Part shown: positions 33,801 through 45,009 of the stretch, one piece after another
How positions within the stretch are numbered: position 1 is the first letter of the stretch
How the letters are laid out: each line of letters begins with the position of its first letter
Origin: Pohlia nutans
Taxonomy: Eukaryota > Streptophyta > Bryopsida > Bryales > Mniaceae
Assembly (NCBI GenBank): GCA_022496805.1
Contig: CM040094.1
Location: forward strand, 5,231,501 to 5,295,500
Direction of reading: 5' to 3'
DNA: 64,000 nucleotides
Notes under the pieces: model-generated
Seen by the model: the letters and a program-made list of their open reading frames with translations, nothing else
Told to the model about the DNA's origin: nothing
The model's database searches: none
Position numbers and translations under genes: made by a program

Positions 33801-35022
33801 GATTTTGTGCTCGACCTTGTTGTCCGCTTACTGGGGCGTGGGCTGGACGGCTGGGTAGACAGTACGGCAAGCCCAGTGGACCTTCGCGTACTTGGAACAG
33901 GCACCTCCTTGGATTCCTCAAACATGTCAGACATTACGTTTGCCATGCGATTCAAGACACAACTCGTTATCTGTGGCATTCTACCGACTCTTTGGAATAC
34001 CTCTTCCACACGATTGTCCGCTAAGTTTGCCACCAACCTCATTATTTTTTCTACAGAGGTAGTATGGGAATCACACATTGGCTTTCTATACAAAAAAAAT
34101 TGGTGATGGAGTAAGAGGTAGAGAAAGAAAAAGGGACATCAATAACGAGGCCCACGTACGAAGTAGAGCTGCGGCGGCTTTTCTTCTTTGCAGGCTGTGA
34201 GACCTTCTCTGGTGCCTGAGGAGACGTGGTGATCTGTCCAGCCGTCACCTCCGTGGCGATGCTACTGATGCCCAAGGTGCGAAACACCTCGAGATTACGC
34301 TCGATGTTCTTCTGTCTCTCAAGCTCGTACGGGGTTAGTTTGGCAGTGGCAAATGACTTTTTGGCTGCAATCGGCTTGCTATTCTTTTTCCCCCTTGCTT
34401 CAGAGTTGTCGCTGTCGGTGTCTCCGTCGCTGCCCTCTTCCTTGTCGCTCTCCTCCCTGTCGCTTTCCTCCTCGTCGCTCTTCTCGTCGTCGTTCTCCTC
34501 CTCGTCGCTGTCCTCTTCGTCAGACTCAGCCTCCTCGTCGCTCTCCTGGCTCCCCTGGTCGTGGACCTCCCCGCTCTCCTGCTCCGACCCTAAACCCTTG
34601 CTCGCGATCGCCGACGCAGTCGACTTCTTCCCCACGATCGCCGACTTCGCCGACTTCTCCCCCACGATCGCTGACTTCGCCGACTTCTTCCCCACGATCG
34701 CCGACTTCGCCGCCCGCGCAGCTCCGGTCGACGAACTGATCTGCTTCCCCGACTTCGCTGCCCTCGCAGGCGCAGTCGACGGAGTCGCCTTCCGCGCTGA
34801 CTTCCTCTTCTCCGCGTCCCCGCCGATTTTGCCGCTGCCGAACTCCAACTTCCTCGCCGCCGTATCGTGTGCTTCGGAATCCTCGCTACCCCCGCTCTCT
34901 TGCTCCTCGTCAGACTCAGCCTCCTCCGACTCTTCCTCCGAACTCACTTCTTCTTCACTAGATTCTTCCTCCTTCGATGGCTCCTGCTGCTCAGACATTG
35001 TGGGCTTCGCCGATTTGGCCAT
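30887..35022 (-). pseudogene. CACTA TNPA-like (Ptta/En/Spm family) gene, multi-exon, interrupted
   Basis: Exons, minus strand, approximate: 35022-34160, ~34085-33665, ~33398-32127, ~31983-31855, ~31721-31290, ~31205-30887. Exon 1 (from MAKSAKPTMSEQQEP) is very acidic (Ser/Glu/Asp runs) with AAKSAIVGKKSAKS repeats and TPYELERQKNIERN. Exon 3 has a Glu/Lys/Leu coiled coil, then the plant-transposase pattern WMSYLRG...HIRQDHWLNLSKLISEERK..AQKLRGNRAQLKKAS. The last exon, ending ILWPTQFLKHI, resembles the DUF8039-type C-terminus found with such proteins. An in-frame TGA at 32663-32665 breaks exon 3 (GGLG*LTEEAF). Known role of the family: binding subterminal repeats and regulating transposition. 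Introns contain the TGACTA palindromes. Exon 5-6 junctions are uncertain. Confidence 0.72.
33425..33575. repeat. Intronic cluster of TGACTA-N4-TAGTCA palindromes
   Basis: Three near-identical units 'catgactagcttta/ctata/cactagtca' spaced ~35 bp (33482-33570), separated by 'ggtattccataagc', plus neighbours. Located in an intron of the TNPA-like gene rather than at the transposon ends. Confidence 0.85.
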
Positions 35023-35409
35023 GGCGACAGAGCCTCCAAGCGTGCCGACCAAGAGCAAGTGAAAATCTCGCAAGCACCGCCATCTTTCTAACCACAACAA
35101 GATTTGGGTAAGATCACCTGCAAATCTTACGCAATTATGATTGAAGAGATCTGCAGAGGGAGTGGGGAAGTGGAGTGAAAGTGAAAATCAGAGGCATTAG
35201 GGTTTCGTAATGAAGGGGTGGCAGCTGCAGGAGTTAAAGTTTCGCGCCGACTCTGCCCTAAACCTTCGTAAGCTATTTATAGCGTTTAGATCATCCATCG
35301 ATGACTAGGTGTAGTCAGCCTTTATGCTTCGATGACTATTCGTAGTCAGATGTTCTGCATATATGACTAGAGTGAACTGAAAGTTGTGTTTATTTTTTTT
35401 AGGTGGACC

Positions 35410-36307
35410 ATGGAATTGCTAATGGATCGTACATCCCGAGAGGATCTTCTGCATTTGCAACTGTGGGAAATCGAAGAGAAAGAAGCAGACAGACAAGGTC
35501 TTAAAAGTTACCCTTGCCCATATAAGAAATGCATGTGTGGAAAATAGTATCAAGGACAACCATCCGCAAACATCTCCAGAAGCACAAGCGAGATCCTGAA
35601 TTCAAGACATCCATCGTGGTATGTTATCCACCAGTTTAGTCTGATATCTTGGTTATTAAATATGTGGGTGCCAATGCGCTTGCCTTACTTTGTTGCGATG
35701 ATACATGTAGGAAACACAGAGATATGTTGTTCTGGCCGCAGCAGCTGCTGCATTAAATTCAGAAATTTCAGCTCCTCTACCACTTCAAAGGAGCACAAAG
35801 AGTAGTTTGTATCCCAACCATCAAGCATCTGTGGATACTGTTCAAACACATATCGATTATGGGCAGTGGCGCATAGGCACGATCCCGAAGCTCAAAATTT
35901 TCACATTTTGGGAAAGAAAGTGGGAGGTTAGGGTGTCAACACATCCGCACATGGGATGGGGCCTATATGCCATGGAAGCAGCGAAATCTGGTGATGAGTT
36001 ATTGCCATTTGTTGGGAAGAGATTCTCAAAGGCTGAGTTCCACCGTCATTGTGAGGCAGACAAGCGTTTTGTGAAGTATGCAATACGTGTGAAGAAAAAT
36101 GTGTACCAAGATGGAGATGTGTTGAATAGAAATGTTGCAGGGTTTATTAACAGTTCCATTGGAAGAGAGCATATAGGGAATGCTATTTGGGAATACGTGT
36201 CATTGCCTGCCCCATGGAACCCGAAAACTTGGGGGTATATTATGACTGTAGCAACACGTGACATTGAAGTGGGAGAGGAACTTTTCACATATTACCCTCT
36301 TAATTGA
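35410..36307 (+). CDS. SET-domain protein encoded by the CACTA element (exon 1 frameshifted)
   Basis: Exon 1 (35410-35618) follows a TTTTTTTAG acceptor and begins MELLMDRTSREDLLHLQLW. It has a Cys/His finger, YPCPYKKCMCGK in one frame and RTTIRKHLQKHKRDPEF in another, so about one base is lost or gained near 35545. Intron 35619-35710 (GTATGT..TGTAG). Exon 2 (35711-36307) is open: ~70 residues of linker, then a SET domain with HPHMGWGLYAMEAAKSGDEL, FVGKRFS, the pseudo-knot block NVAGFINSSIGREHIGNA, and VATRDIEVGEELFTYY before the stop. Known: SET domains methylate lysines using S-adenosylmethionine; NHxC, the usual cofactor motif, reads INSS here, so activity is unsure. Upstream of tnp2 on the same strand, and inside the transposon ends. 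Possibly a captured host gene. Confidence 0.75.
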
Positions 36308-36682
36308 CAGGTCGCTTAGATTGCATCTAGGAAATGGGTAACAATACAAGAAACCGCTGTAATACTTTAGTGATTGCTTGTCTGTCAAGGAAGAACCACG
36401 ACTAAATGTAATCATTGTTTTTGTAGAGAGGACTAGCTGTAGTGACAACTTTTGCAGATATGACTAAACCTAGTCACTGTGCGTGCAGAGATGACTACAT
36501 CGTACTCACTATTTGTCTTGAGATGACTATTTGTAGTCATAGTTATCAGATACATGACTACTGTACATATGGATGAGCTACAATTATGAAAGTTTGTTTA
36601 CATACTTGTAAACTATGCAAGAAAGGTGACATACTAACATATAATTGGGGGGTTGTGAATATCATCTGTGTAGTCTCGTTTT

Positions 36683-39600
36683 GTGTACGAAAGTGAACAA
36701 GATTGTCCAATCCTTCCTGAATCCAACGAAGCGCACGAGGAAAACCCGACAATGCGAACCGGATCAGAAGAATTTGATGTTGCCCGAATGATCACAGACT
36801 GCCTCGGCAGATACGACAATATCCCTCCCGCTACTGATGACGTCTCCAATGGGGATGAAGATGACATTGGTTTCAACGACGACGACTTCCATGATGTAGG
36901 CCGTGCGAAATTCTTTGAAGAATCAAATATCCCACTCTACGAAGGTTGTCAGACAAAGCTTTTAGTTGCAGTGCTCCTCCTGTTCAATTGTTTCACGGTA
37001 TTTGGAGTCACAAACTCAGCCGTAGATGAAATCTTGAATGTGATCAGTGAACTTCTTCCCGAGGGTAATAAACTGCCCAAATCTCACTCGGCTAGGAAGA
37101 AATTCCTATGCCACTTGGGGCTGAATTACAACTCAATCCACGCCTGCAGAAACGGGTGTTGTTTGTTTCGAGGAGAGTTAGCAGATGCATTGACTTGCCC
37201 AAAATGTGGAGAGCTACGATACACTTCGAACAGTAGTACAAGGGCAGTGAAGATACTAAGGCATTTTCCACTTATCCCCCGACTATTGCGAATGTATCGA
37301 TATACGAGGATTGCAGAGTTAAACAAGTGGCACACATCGAGAAAAGACATCAGCGGTAAAATGGAGAGTGTTCCAGACTCAAAAGCTTGGAAACACATCA
37401 ATGAGCTCTATCCGGAATTTGCGTCTGAGGAGAGGAACATACGATTGGGGATGGCTCTGGATGGTGTGAACCCTTACTCAAACCAATCATTAAGCCACTC
37501 AACATGGCCAGTAATATTGTTGAACTACAACCTTCCTCCTTGGCTAATCACGAAACGTTTCTTTCTAATGTTGGTTCTCCTCATCCCAAAAAAAGAAAGC
37601 GTCACATCGGAAAATATAGATGTGTACTTGGCCCCACTTATTGAAGAGTTGCAGCAACTCTAGCACGGAGTCGATGCCGTTGATGTCTCCGATGACAGTG
37701 AAAACCAAAATTTTGTACTCAAAGCAATATTGATGTGGTGCATCCACGATTATCCAGCGTATGGTCTTGTTTCTGGGCAAGTGACAAAGGGTTATAGAGG
37801 ATGTGTTGAATGTGGCCCTAATGTTACTACTCGTCGATCAGCCGCACTGGGTAAAAACGTATATTTGGGACATCGGAGATACCTACGAAGGAATCACCCG
37901 TATCGACGACTCCGAAGAGCATTTGATGGCACGGAGGAAATTAGAGCACCTCCTTGCTCTCTAACTGGTCGAGATATCGTGCGGCATGCTAAAGCGAGGG
38001 AAAAATGGCTAAATACCTCTAATGAGAACAGACCAGGGGGGGAGAATGATCCAGTGAACCAAACTGGAGTGAAGAGGTTGTCAACCCTGTACAGTCTTCC
38101 GTATTGGCAGGTTAGTCTACCATTTCAACTGACCCCTTCTCACTCTCGAGAGACATGTTGTTGTATTGTGTGCCTACTGAGTAACATGTATGATCAATAA
38201 GTTTGAGAATAAAGAGAATATGACTAGTTTTAGTCATGAAAACCGAATGTACGACTACATTTTGTATGCTGTAGTGAGCGCATTTATAAGTATGTTCTAA
38301 CATGGGATGTGCACCACTGGCAGTGTCTCATGATCCGCCATGTGCTGGATCCAATGCATTGCGAAAAAAACCTGTGCGAAAACATCATGAAGACAATATG
38401 GGGATTGAAAGATACTCTAAAAGTGCGACAAGACTTGGAAGAGGCGAACATACGTCCCGAACTCCACCCAAAACATGTTGGAAATGATACCATCGCACTA
38501 CCGGTTGCTCCTTATGTGCTGTCAAAGGTGGAGAAGGAAAAATTCATCAAAACCATCCGGAACCTAAAGACTCCCAGCAATTACGTGGGGCAGTTGTCCA
38601 AGAGGATAACCATTGACGGAGACCTTCGTGGGCTTAAGTCACACGACTACCACATAATGATGCAGCAGATTCTTCCTTTATGTGTGCGAACACTTCTACC
38701 GAAGGATGTTCGGGCAACAATAATCCGGATTAGCAGAGTGTTCCAGCGTTTATGTGCGAAGTCTGTGGATCCATCAACAATGCAACACTTGATGGAAGAA
38801 ACAACAGTAACTATGTGTATGATGGAGAAGGTATTCCCACCGTCATTTTTTGATGTCATGTCACATCTTCCGATCCACTTAGTGCAATAGTTAGCCATTT
38901 GTGGTCCAGTCCACACACGCTGGATGTACCCAGTGGAACGGTATCTGAAAACGTTGAAGGGCTACGTACGACAACGAGCACAACTGGAGGGGTCGATGGC
39001 AAGAGGGTACATCATGGAGGAGGCGATTGGATTTTGCACTGAGTACATGCAAAATTGTACTGTGACAGCACGCCGTGTTTGGGACGACAAAGAGGAGCCC
39101 AGTATGAATGACGAAGTGTTGCAAGGGAAGGGGAGACGATGCATATTGTCGCCGGAACTGCAACAGTGGACTCATGAGTTCGTAATTAACAACGCTGAAA
39201 TCCTTCAAGATTACAAAGAGTAAGCTTCTGTGCAATATGATTTCCACATAGCTATATAAAATAACCAAAGCACTACGTCTGGTCATCGTTTTAGATTAAA
39301 AGAGTAGCTATTAGCACGAGACAAACGGGACAGTCAGAACAGTGGAAAAAACGACTACGTGTAGTCACCATTCTCGAAGCACTTACTAACTTCTGTGCAC
39401 ATGAGGTTGTCTTCTAAAAAATTAGGAACAATGACGGACTGGAGGTGATGTGTATATTGCAGGCGGTACGCGAGTGAAATTAGTTGACGAGAAGAGGCCA
39501 GAAAAGAATTCCGAAAACGAAGCAGGAGAAAACTTCCAGATTATCCCATAGATATACGACATGAATCCTTCAATACGTGGTTCAAAACTGCTGCATCTGA

Positions 39601-40321
39601 AGACGTTGCAATGGGCATTGATGTCTCTGGGGATATACTCGCACTGTTACTACCTCCTAGACGAGAAGCGAAGGGATACAAGGCGATGTATGCATACGGC
39701 AATCATATACGAGTACGCTCTGCAGAAGTAGATATGTTGACATGCGATAGTGGAGTAGCGGATACGTTTCTGCAATCGTGTCGCGCTAGCTCTAGTGACA
39801 GGAACATAAAGACAGCAAATCTGGAGTATGTGGGGTGGGTGGACGAAATTATCAGTGTAGACTACGGCAAATTTGAAGTTGTGGTGTTGTATTGCACATG
39901 GGCCCAAGCAAACAAGAGGGGAGCTCGCGCTACAATGAAATGTGACGAATATGAGTTCACGTTGTTCAGATTTGATCGATTGATTCCATATTCAGCGGAC
40001 TCCTTTGCATTCCCTCTTCATGTGCAACAAGTTTTTTATGTAGACGACGAGGACAGCAGTGGATGGAAGATTGTGTTACGACGACAGCCGCGTGGCGCAA
40101 GAGTCGAGTCAAGTGATGGCGGAAGAGATGATCTGCAGAGTGTGCAGTTAGGTAGAGATGAGGAGCATGTAGGCCTACGGCCTGAATACACTACCGTGGA
40201 AAGGGAACTGGACACTCCTGATTTGAGAGGATATAGGAGACTAACCACAGAAGATGTAAACCAAGCTTTGGTCGCTGTAGAGGAGGATCTAGAGGTGGGA
40301 CATGATTTGCCATCACAGTAG
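36683..40321 (+). pseudogene. CACTA transposase (tnp2, DUF4218, DUF4216), three in-frame stops
   Basis: Exons: to 38110, 38291-39219, 39463-40321 with consensus splice sites and matching phases. The exon beginning near 36683 is open upstream; the first Met is at 36752. Part 1 has CPKCGELRY, MALDGVNPYSNQSLSHSTWP and YPAYGLVSGQVTKGYRGC, the tnp2 core. Part 2 has VLDPMHCEKN and SHDYHIMMQQILPL..RWMYPVERYLKTLKGYVR, the DUF4218 region. Part 3 has NLEYVGWVDEIISVDYGKFE and FRFDRLIPY, the DUF4216 region. Stops: TAG 37661-37663 (after EELQQL, where the family usually has Trp), TAG 38888-38890 and TGA 39485-39487. Introns carry TGACTA palindromes. The protein would cut at the CACTA ends. Currently dead unless stops are bypassed. 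Confidence 0.9.
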
Positions 40322-40389
40322 GAAATGAGGCCAAATGCATGGCATAGCCCATTGTATTAGCAAACCAAGTACGAACCATAATATGTAGT

Positions 40390-42310
40390 AGCTGTGGTAT
40401 CGGTAATCTTGATGACTATACTTAGTCAGTGATTCTACATGCACGACTAATATGAGTCATTCGCTCGTGTTTACCGTCTACAGTGCGTAAGAGTATTTTT
40501 TTTAACTGTAGCAAATGGCCAATTCCACATTGCAAACTCTACATTGCCATGGTATACAAAGCGATCTGCCATGTAAATATCTTCAACTTCACTGATGGAC
40601 GCTAGAACATGCATGCGTACTACCCTCGTGGGGTGCACGGTACTAAAAATGTACGAGTATACGTGAGTGCACAAAAGGGGTATTAATTTGAGTTACATTG
40701 CCGTATTACGTACACAAACAATAAACACATTAACCCTTAAACGTACCAGTCCTTTCTGGAAAAGTCAAACTACAGAAATATATAGAATTAAGCCTTGAAG
40801 AATAATCAAAGTATATTTTATAATATTTTCATGCATGAAATTAAGTGTTTCCTAAAAGTCCTGAAATTTTCAGATTTTTTTGATTTAACATGATTTTTTT
40901 ACAAATTTTTAAGCCAAATGCTTCACAAATTCATTTTAATTACAAAAAGACTTCAAAAAATTGATTAATTTTTGGATGAGATGCAAATCACAATGGAGAA
41001 TCACATAATATCATTGATATGTTTTCCATTAAAAAAAAACTAGTTAAATTTTGAAATTCGAAAAGTAATCATCCCATGTAGTGTATTCGGAGCTTGAATT
41101 ACAAAGCTTGCAAAAGAGATAATTTATAGTTTACATGAAATTTTTAAGATTTGAAAAGTGGAGTGCAAACTAGACTTGATAAACTTCATTTTCTCTGTTG
41201 AGTGTAGTAGCAAAAGAAATCATCTTCGAGATCAAAATTGGGTTTGACCAACAAACATCCCATAACTGGATGCGTGGACGTTTAGGGGTTAAGAACTAAA
41301 AATATTCACGTATACTTACACTAAACATATATTTAGAACAAATTACATCTGTATATAAAGGTATTTAGACATAGAACCTCTCATGTGCGATGGGGTTTTA
41401 GAAGGGGTCATGAAGGCACGTGATTCTCAAACATAATGTAGAGTGCACTTTCCAAGGCACTACCTCAAATTATAATTCACGATGAATACCAAAGCAACAC
41501 TAAACCGATGATTGAGAAAAAAGTCAGCATGGACGTGAAACGGGCACAAATTGAAAGAAAAAGCTGATAAAAAAGAGGGAGAGGTAGAGTAAACAAAAGT
41601 GGAAAGAATACGTGAGGGGAAGAAGCGTTGTAGTCAAAATAAAACTATCCTAGTCAAAAAGAGAAAAACAATACATCAATGCAAAATCGATAAATGACAA
41701 GAATTTGAACAAGGTGCAAAGAGAACTCATAAGACTGTAGACAGTAAGAAGGGTATCTGGAATATATATCCATGATAGATGAATTGCAAAAGTGATATAA
41801 ATATGTATGACTTCGAAAAAAAGTATGGAACGAAAAAATATGAAAAACAAAAGCAAATAATGCCAACTTGTTTTTGAATAAAAAGTTAAAAAATACAATG
41901 TATAAAATGTTAAAACCTCGAAAGAACAAAAGAAATTCAAAAGAAAACCCTAATCAAAAGGAAGGAAAGTGAAATTGAAATAATATATAGATCATTAAAC
42001 AAAGGATATAAATTTGAATTAAAACCATGAAGGCCACACTCAAAAACCCATTTACAAATGGCTGCCCAAAACTGTAGTCACATAACTACTAAATCTAGTC
42101 ATATCGCTGCCCATGCAAAAAGTCATATGGCTGCCCACGGAATAATACGTTCCCCAACTACGTTCCCATTGAGGTCCCATGTAAATATGACTAGAATCAT
42201 AGTCATGTGATGACTATGGACTGTTCTAGTCACCAAAGTAGTTACTGGTGAGTCATATCCTCCCGATAGTCATATCTAGTCATATGGCCGTAGTCATATT
42301 TCGTATGCTC
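40390..42310. promoter_or_regulatory. Right subterminal region with TGACTA/TAGTCA sites
   Basis: Palindromic half-sites at 40411-40450 and densely at 42070-42300 (e.g. 'gactatggactgttctagtc'). Between them lie MITE copy e and AT-rich DNA, so the right subterminal zone has been pushed apart by insertion. Confidence 0.75.
40730..41292. mobile_element. TTAA-flanked MITE, copy e (563 bp), nested in the CACTA element
   Basis: TTAACCCTTAAACGTACCAG at 40730 and GGACGTTTAGGGGTTAA ending 41292, with TTAA at both ends. First bases and last bases match copy a. Confidence 0.88.
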
Positions 42311-42324
42311 TCCTAGTAGTGTCA

Positions 42325-42710
42325 CTAGGACCGCATCAATTTAAATTTAAATTTCTTTTTTGAACTCAAACTCATTGAAGGTGTGGATTCATTCCAAATA
42401 CAACCAAAATACAAAATATTCTACTGGCCGCAAAGGCATATTCAAATGTTTAGGGGTTAAGCATTTTTAGTGTGTGCAATACAAATCTTCTTTAAACAAA
42501 AACAACTCTACCTATGTGACGTGAATGAGATGTGTCATGCTTCAACTTTGAATTTTTTAAAATAATTTGTTCTTCATCCAAAAATTATGTTTCAACTTGT
42601 GTTGAAATTTATTTCTTCTTACCTAACTCTTAAAAAAAATAAAATACTAAGTAATATCAATGTCTCATATCCGTATTTCCTATTCAGTTGGGAATGGGAT
42701 AACCACCTTA
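42325..42710. other. Short AT-rich interval
   Basis: Right remainder of MITE copy d (to 42460), then ~250 bp of AT-rich DNA with no gene seen. Confidence 0.6.
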
Positions 42711-43655
42711 AGGTATGTTCGCACCTGGCCTTAGTTAGAGGTGGTCTTACAAGGGGGTCTTACATCCTTAAAAAAGTATGTGTTCCCACCTACATTCTTT
42801 GGTAATTACCAATCCTACATGGATGTACACATGGCACACTTTCAAGAATGGGTATTAGCTAACATTTAGGAGGACAAAAAATATTTGAGCAATAGTAGGC
42901 AATTGTTAAGGGAGCACCAAAATAGGAAATATTCCCTAGTTTTGAACACTAAAGAATGGTCTTAGCTAATGTGGCATTTGAGGGGCCATTATGTAAGAGC
43001 ATCCGCACCGGGACTCGCCGCAATGAGCGCGCTACATCTGATTTGGAGGGCGCTACAGTGATCAGAGCACTTGGGAAATAATTAGTGCCTCACCCGCACT
43101 CGCCAAATGTGCTGAACCACGAGGGCAATCGAGGGAAATCAGGGAGGGCATGAGCTGGCAAGCTAAATTCGCCTGTATCGTACTGCAATCGCGGGCTTAT
43201 GTGGCTGGTGAGGGAATCGCGTGTGCTGAGGTGGCGTGCCAAGATTGAGTGCCCACGTCCACGTCCTGCCATGGCGACTAAAAATACCCCGACCCAAACC
43301 TGAAACCTCAAATAGACAATATCTTTGTCAAAAATTTCCGCACTACGGGCGCGCTGAAGAATTGCACAGACTCAGAACTTTGGCGAGGAAGACGAGAATT
43401 GTAGCGAGGCCAGGCTCACGCCGACTGTTCCCCAAGTTCCGGTGGGGGACGTTGGGGAGCCGCGGGCACGCCATCCGGGATCGCGGGCCATTTTTCCGAG
43501 TCCCGGTGCGGATGCTCTAATCCCCCTACTATTGCTATCACCTTTCCAAACCTCATTGATGACACCTTTCCTACGAAGAAAGTATTTTTCCCAAAATTGT
43601 GGGGGTGTTAAATTTTTATCCACGGTCTTTGCAAAGGCCAAGTGCGAACAGGCCT
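42711..43655. mobile_element. PIF/Tourist-like MITE, host of a second MITE
   Basis: AGGTATGTTCGCACCTGGCC at 42711 pairs with GGCCAAGTGCGAACAGGCCT ending 43655; TTA flanks both sides (42708-42710 and 43656-43658). 421 bp without the nested insertion. Ends 170 bp before the LPA3 start codon. Confidence 0.85.
42997..43517. mobile_element. PIF/Tourist-like MITE nested in the preceding one
   Basis: GAGCATCCGCACCGGGACTC at 42997 and its perfect complement ending 43517; TAA on both sides (42994-42996 and 43518-43520). 521 bp, GC-rich compared with surroundings; ORFs in it are spurious. Confidence 0.92.
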
Positions 43656-43824
43656 TTAGTGTATGAAAAATTGTGCCGAAGAAGATTGCAGATAACTGGA
43701 GCACGGGTCATCCATCGCGGGGTCATCTGGGCCATTGAAGAAGCCAACGGCCAGGATGCGAAGGGGGTCCCCCTGTCAATCCAGACTTCGTTGCATTCGT
43801 GGTTGCAATCTTCGCCAATTCGCA

Positions 43825-45009
43825 ATGGCGGTCGCTGCGCACACTCCGACTCTTCGACCCGCCGTCGCGCTGCAGGAATCGCGAGCTCGCCCTCACGAAT
43901 CGCTTCCCCTTTCGCAGAGCTTCTCATCGAGCCAAGTATCACGAAATTTGGTCCAGAATTCACATAGTTCCGCTCGGGTACTCCCCGCCTCTGTTTGGCC
44001 ATCGAGCTATGGCGTTCGCAAATCTTCCCGAGCAGTCCGCGCGCAGGTGGAGACTGACCCGAAGCTCGGCGTCTCCGTGTACAAGCCGGCTTCATATGAA
44101 ACTTTGATTGCGAACGCAGCAAAAGCACTCAGCTATGGCCTGGACGATTCTAGAAAAAGGCTCGAAATCGACTTCCCGCCGTTGCCGAGCTCGGTGTCCG
44201 GTTACAAAGGCGCAAGCGAGGAGTTTATCAACGCCAACATACAGCTCGCGCTCGCGCTCGCTAAGAAAGTCTTCGCTCTTCGGGGACTCTCCTGCCGGCT
44301 CGTCTTTCCGGACAAGCCCGAGCGACGAAAAGCGTTAAGAACGTTTGCTTCCGCCATCGAGATAACCGAAAACGTCACCGTAGGATGCTTAGATGACGTC
44401 CCCGGCGGGGCGGGGAAATCCTTCTGGAGCAACCTCCGCGGCGCTTTGGACTTCGACTTCGGTGAAGACGTGGAAGGGAAGTTCGAGTCCCCCGATCCCC
44501 CCGGGTTTTGTCTCGTGTTGAATTGCAGCACCGCGGAGCTTCCTGCTGTTGAGGATTACGTGAACTATTTTTGTAAAGAGACGCCGGTTGTGTTGTTTAA
44601 TCTTGAGACCGATACTCTTCGTGCTGATCTCGGTTTGCTTGGATTCCCGCCCAAAGATTTGCATTACCGATTCTTGGCGCAGTTCTTGCCTGTGTTTTAC
44701 GTAAGGACACGAGATTACTCCAAGAGTGTCAATGTGGCGCCCTTCATTTTGAATTACAGCGGAGCGTTGTTCCGGATGTACCCTGGACCGTGGCAGGTGA
44801 TGCTGAAACAGACGGATGGCTCTTATGCTTGCGTTGCGGAGTCGCAAGAAAGGTTTACTTTAGGGCAAACGAAAGAGGAGCTTCTGGTCTCGTTAGGGTT
44901 ACAGGAAGAAGCGGGAAGTACCATGGAGTTTCTGCGAAGGGGTTACAAGACTGCGACGTGGTGGGAAGAAGACACGGAACTCGAAGAAGCTTCAGCGTGG
45001 AGGTCTTAA
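43825..45009 (+). CDS. LPA3: LOW PSII ACCUMULATION 3-like chloroplast protein (DUF1995)
   Basis: A single exon of 394 aa from ATG 43825. Residues 1-~75 are Ser/Arg-rich ([17 protein letters not shown]...), a chloroplast transit peptide, and precede [20 protein letters not shown], where the mature protein begins. The DUF1995 region spans ~85-350: [56 protein letters not shown] and [10 protein letters not shown]. The end is [20 protein letters not shown]. Known: Arabidopsis LPA3 acts with LPA2 in chaperoning CP43 into photosystem II. An in-frame Met lies 30 codons upstream, but 43825 gives a standard transit peptide. GC-rich coding sequence with plant-like codon use. A nested MITE pair occupies the promoter. 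Convergent with the AGO gene, 610 bp apart. DUF1995 has other members, so LPA3 itself is likely, not certain. Confidence 0.85.
   Translation: MAVAAHTPTLRPAVALQESRARPHESLPLSQSFSSSQVSRNLVQNSHSSARVLPASVWPSSYGVRKSSRAVRAQVETDPKLGVSVYKPASYETLIANAAKALSYGLDDSRKRLEIDFPPLPSSVSGYKGASEEFINANIQLALALAKKVFALRGLSCRLVFPDKPERRKALRTFASAIEITENVTVGCLDDVPGGAGKSFWSNLRGALDFDFGEDVEGKFESPDPPGFCLVLNCSTAELPAVEDYVNYFCKETPVVLFNLETDTLRADLGLLGFPPKDLHYRFLAQFLPVFYVRTRDYSKSVNVAPFILNYSGALFRMYPGPWQVMLKQTDGSYACVAESQERFTLGQTKEELLVSLGLQEEAGSTMEFLRRGYKTATWWEEDTELEEASAWRS

Larger units (their letters stand above)
30069..42321. mobile_element. CACTA (CMC/EnSpm) transposon, 12,253 bp, carrying a SET gene
   Basis: Left end CACTACTAGGAAAACATACG (30069) and right end, as complement, CACTACTAGGAGAGCATACG (42321), both continuing AAATATGACT. 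Target duplication TCA at 30066-30068 and 42322-42324. Two divergent units share a central region (~35023-35400): a minus-strand TNPA-like gene and, on plus, a SET-domain gene then a tnp2 transposase gene. Subterminal zones (30160-30880, 40400-42310) are packed with TGACTA...TAGTCA palindromes. The transposase has three in-frame stops and the TNPA-like gene at least one, so this copy looks non-autonomous. A further MITE (copy e) lies in its right flank. Confidence 0.95.
29972..42460. mobile_element. TTAA-flanked MITE, copy d, split by the CACTA element
   Basis: TTAACCCCTAAACGTCCCAC at 29972 and TTTAGGGGTTAA ending at 42460. Removing 30069-42321 and one TCA leaves 233 bp, the exact length of copy c, and both share 'tagctca' at the break and '(a/t)gaaggtgt(g/a)ga' after it. 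Confidence 0.88.

Noticed and set aside
34226..35062. 278-codon plus-strand ORF, Ser/Leu-rich
   Set aside because: Antisense shadow of the acidic first exon of the TNPA-like gene; composition follows from complementing GAA/GAC/TCC-rich codons.
42997..43520. GC-rich ORFs upstream of LPA3
   Set aside because: They lie inside a MITE with perfect inverted ends and match no protein pattern.
43735..43824. Upstream in-frame Met for LPA3
   Set aside because: Would add 30 Cys/Arg-rich residues before a standard transit peptide; ATG 43825 is the better start.
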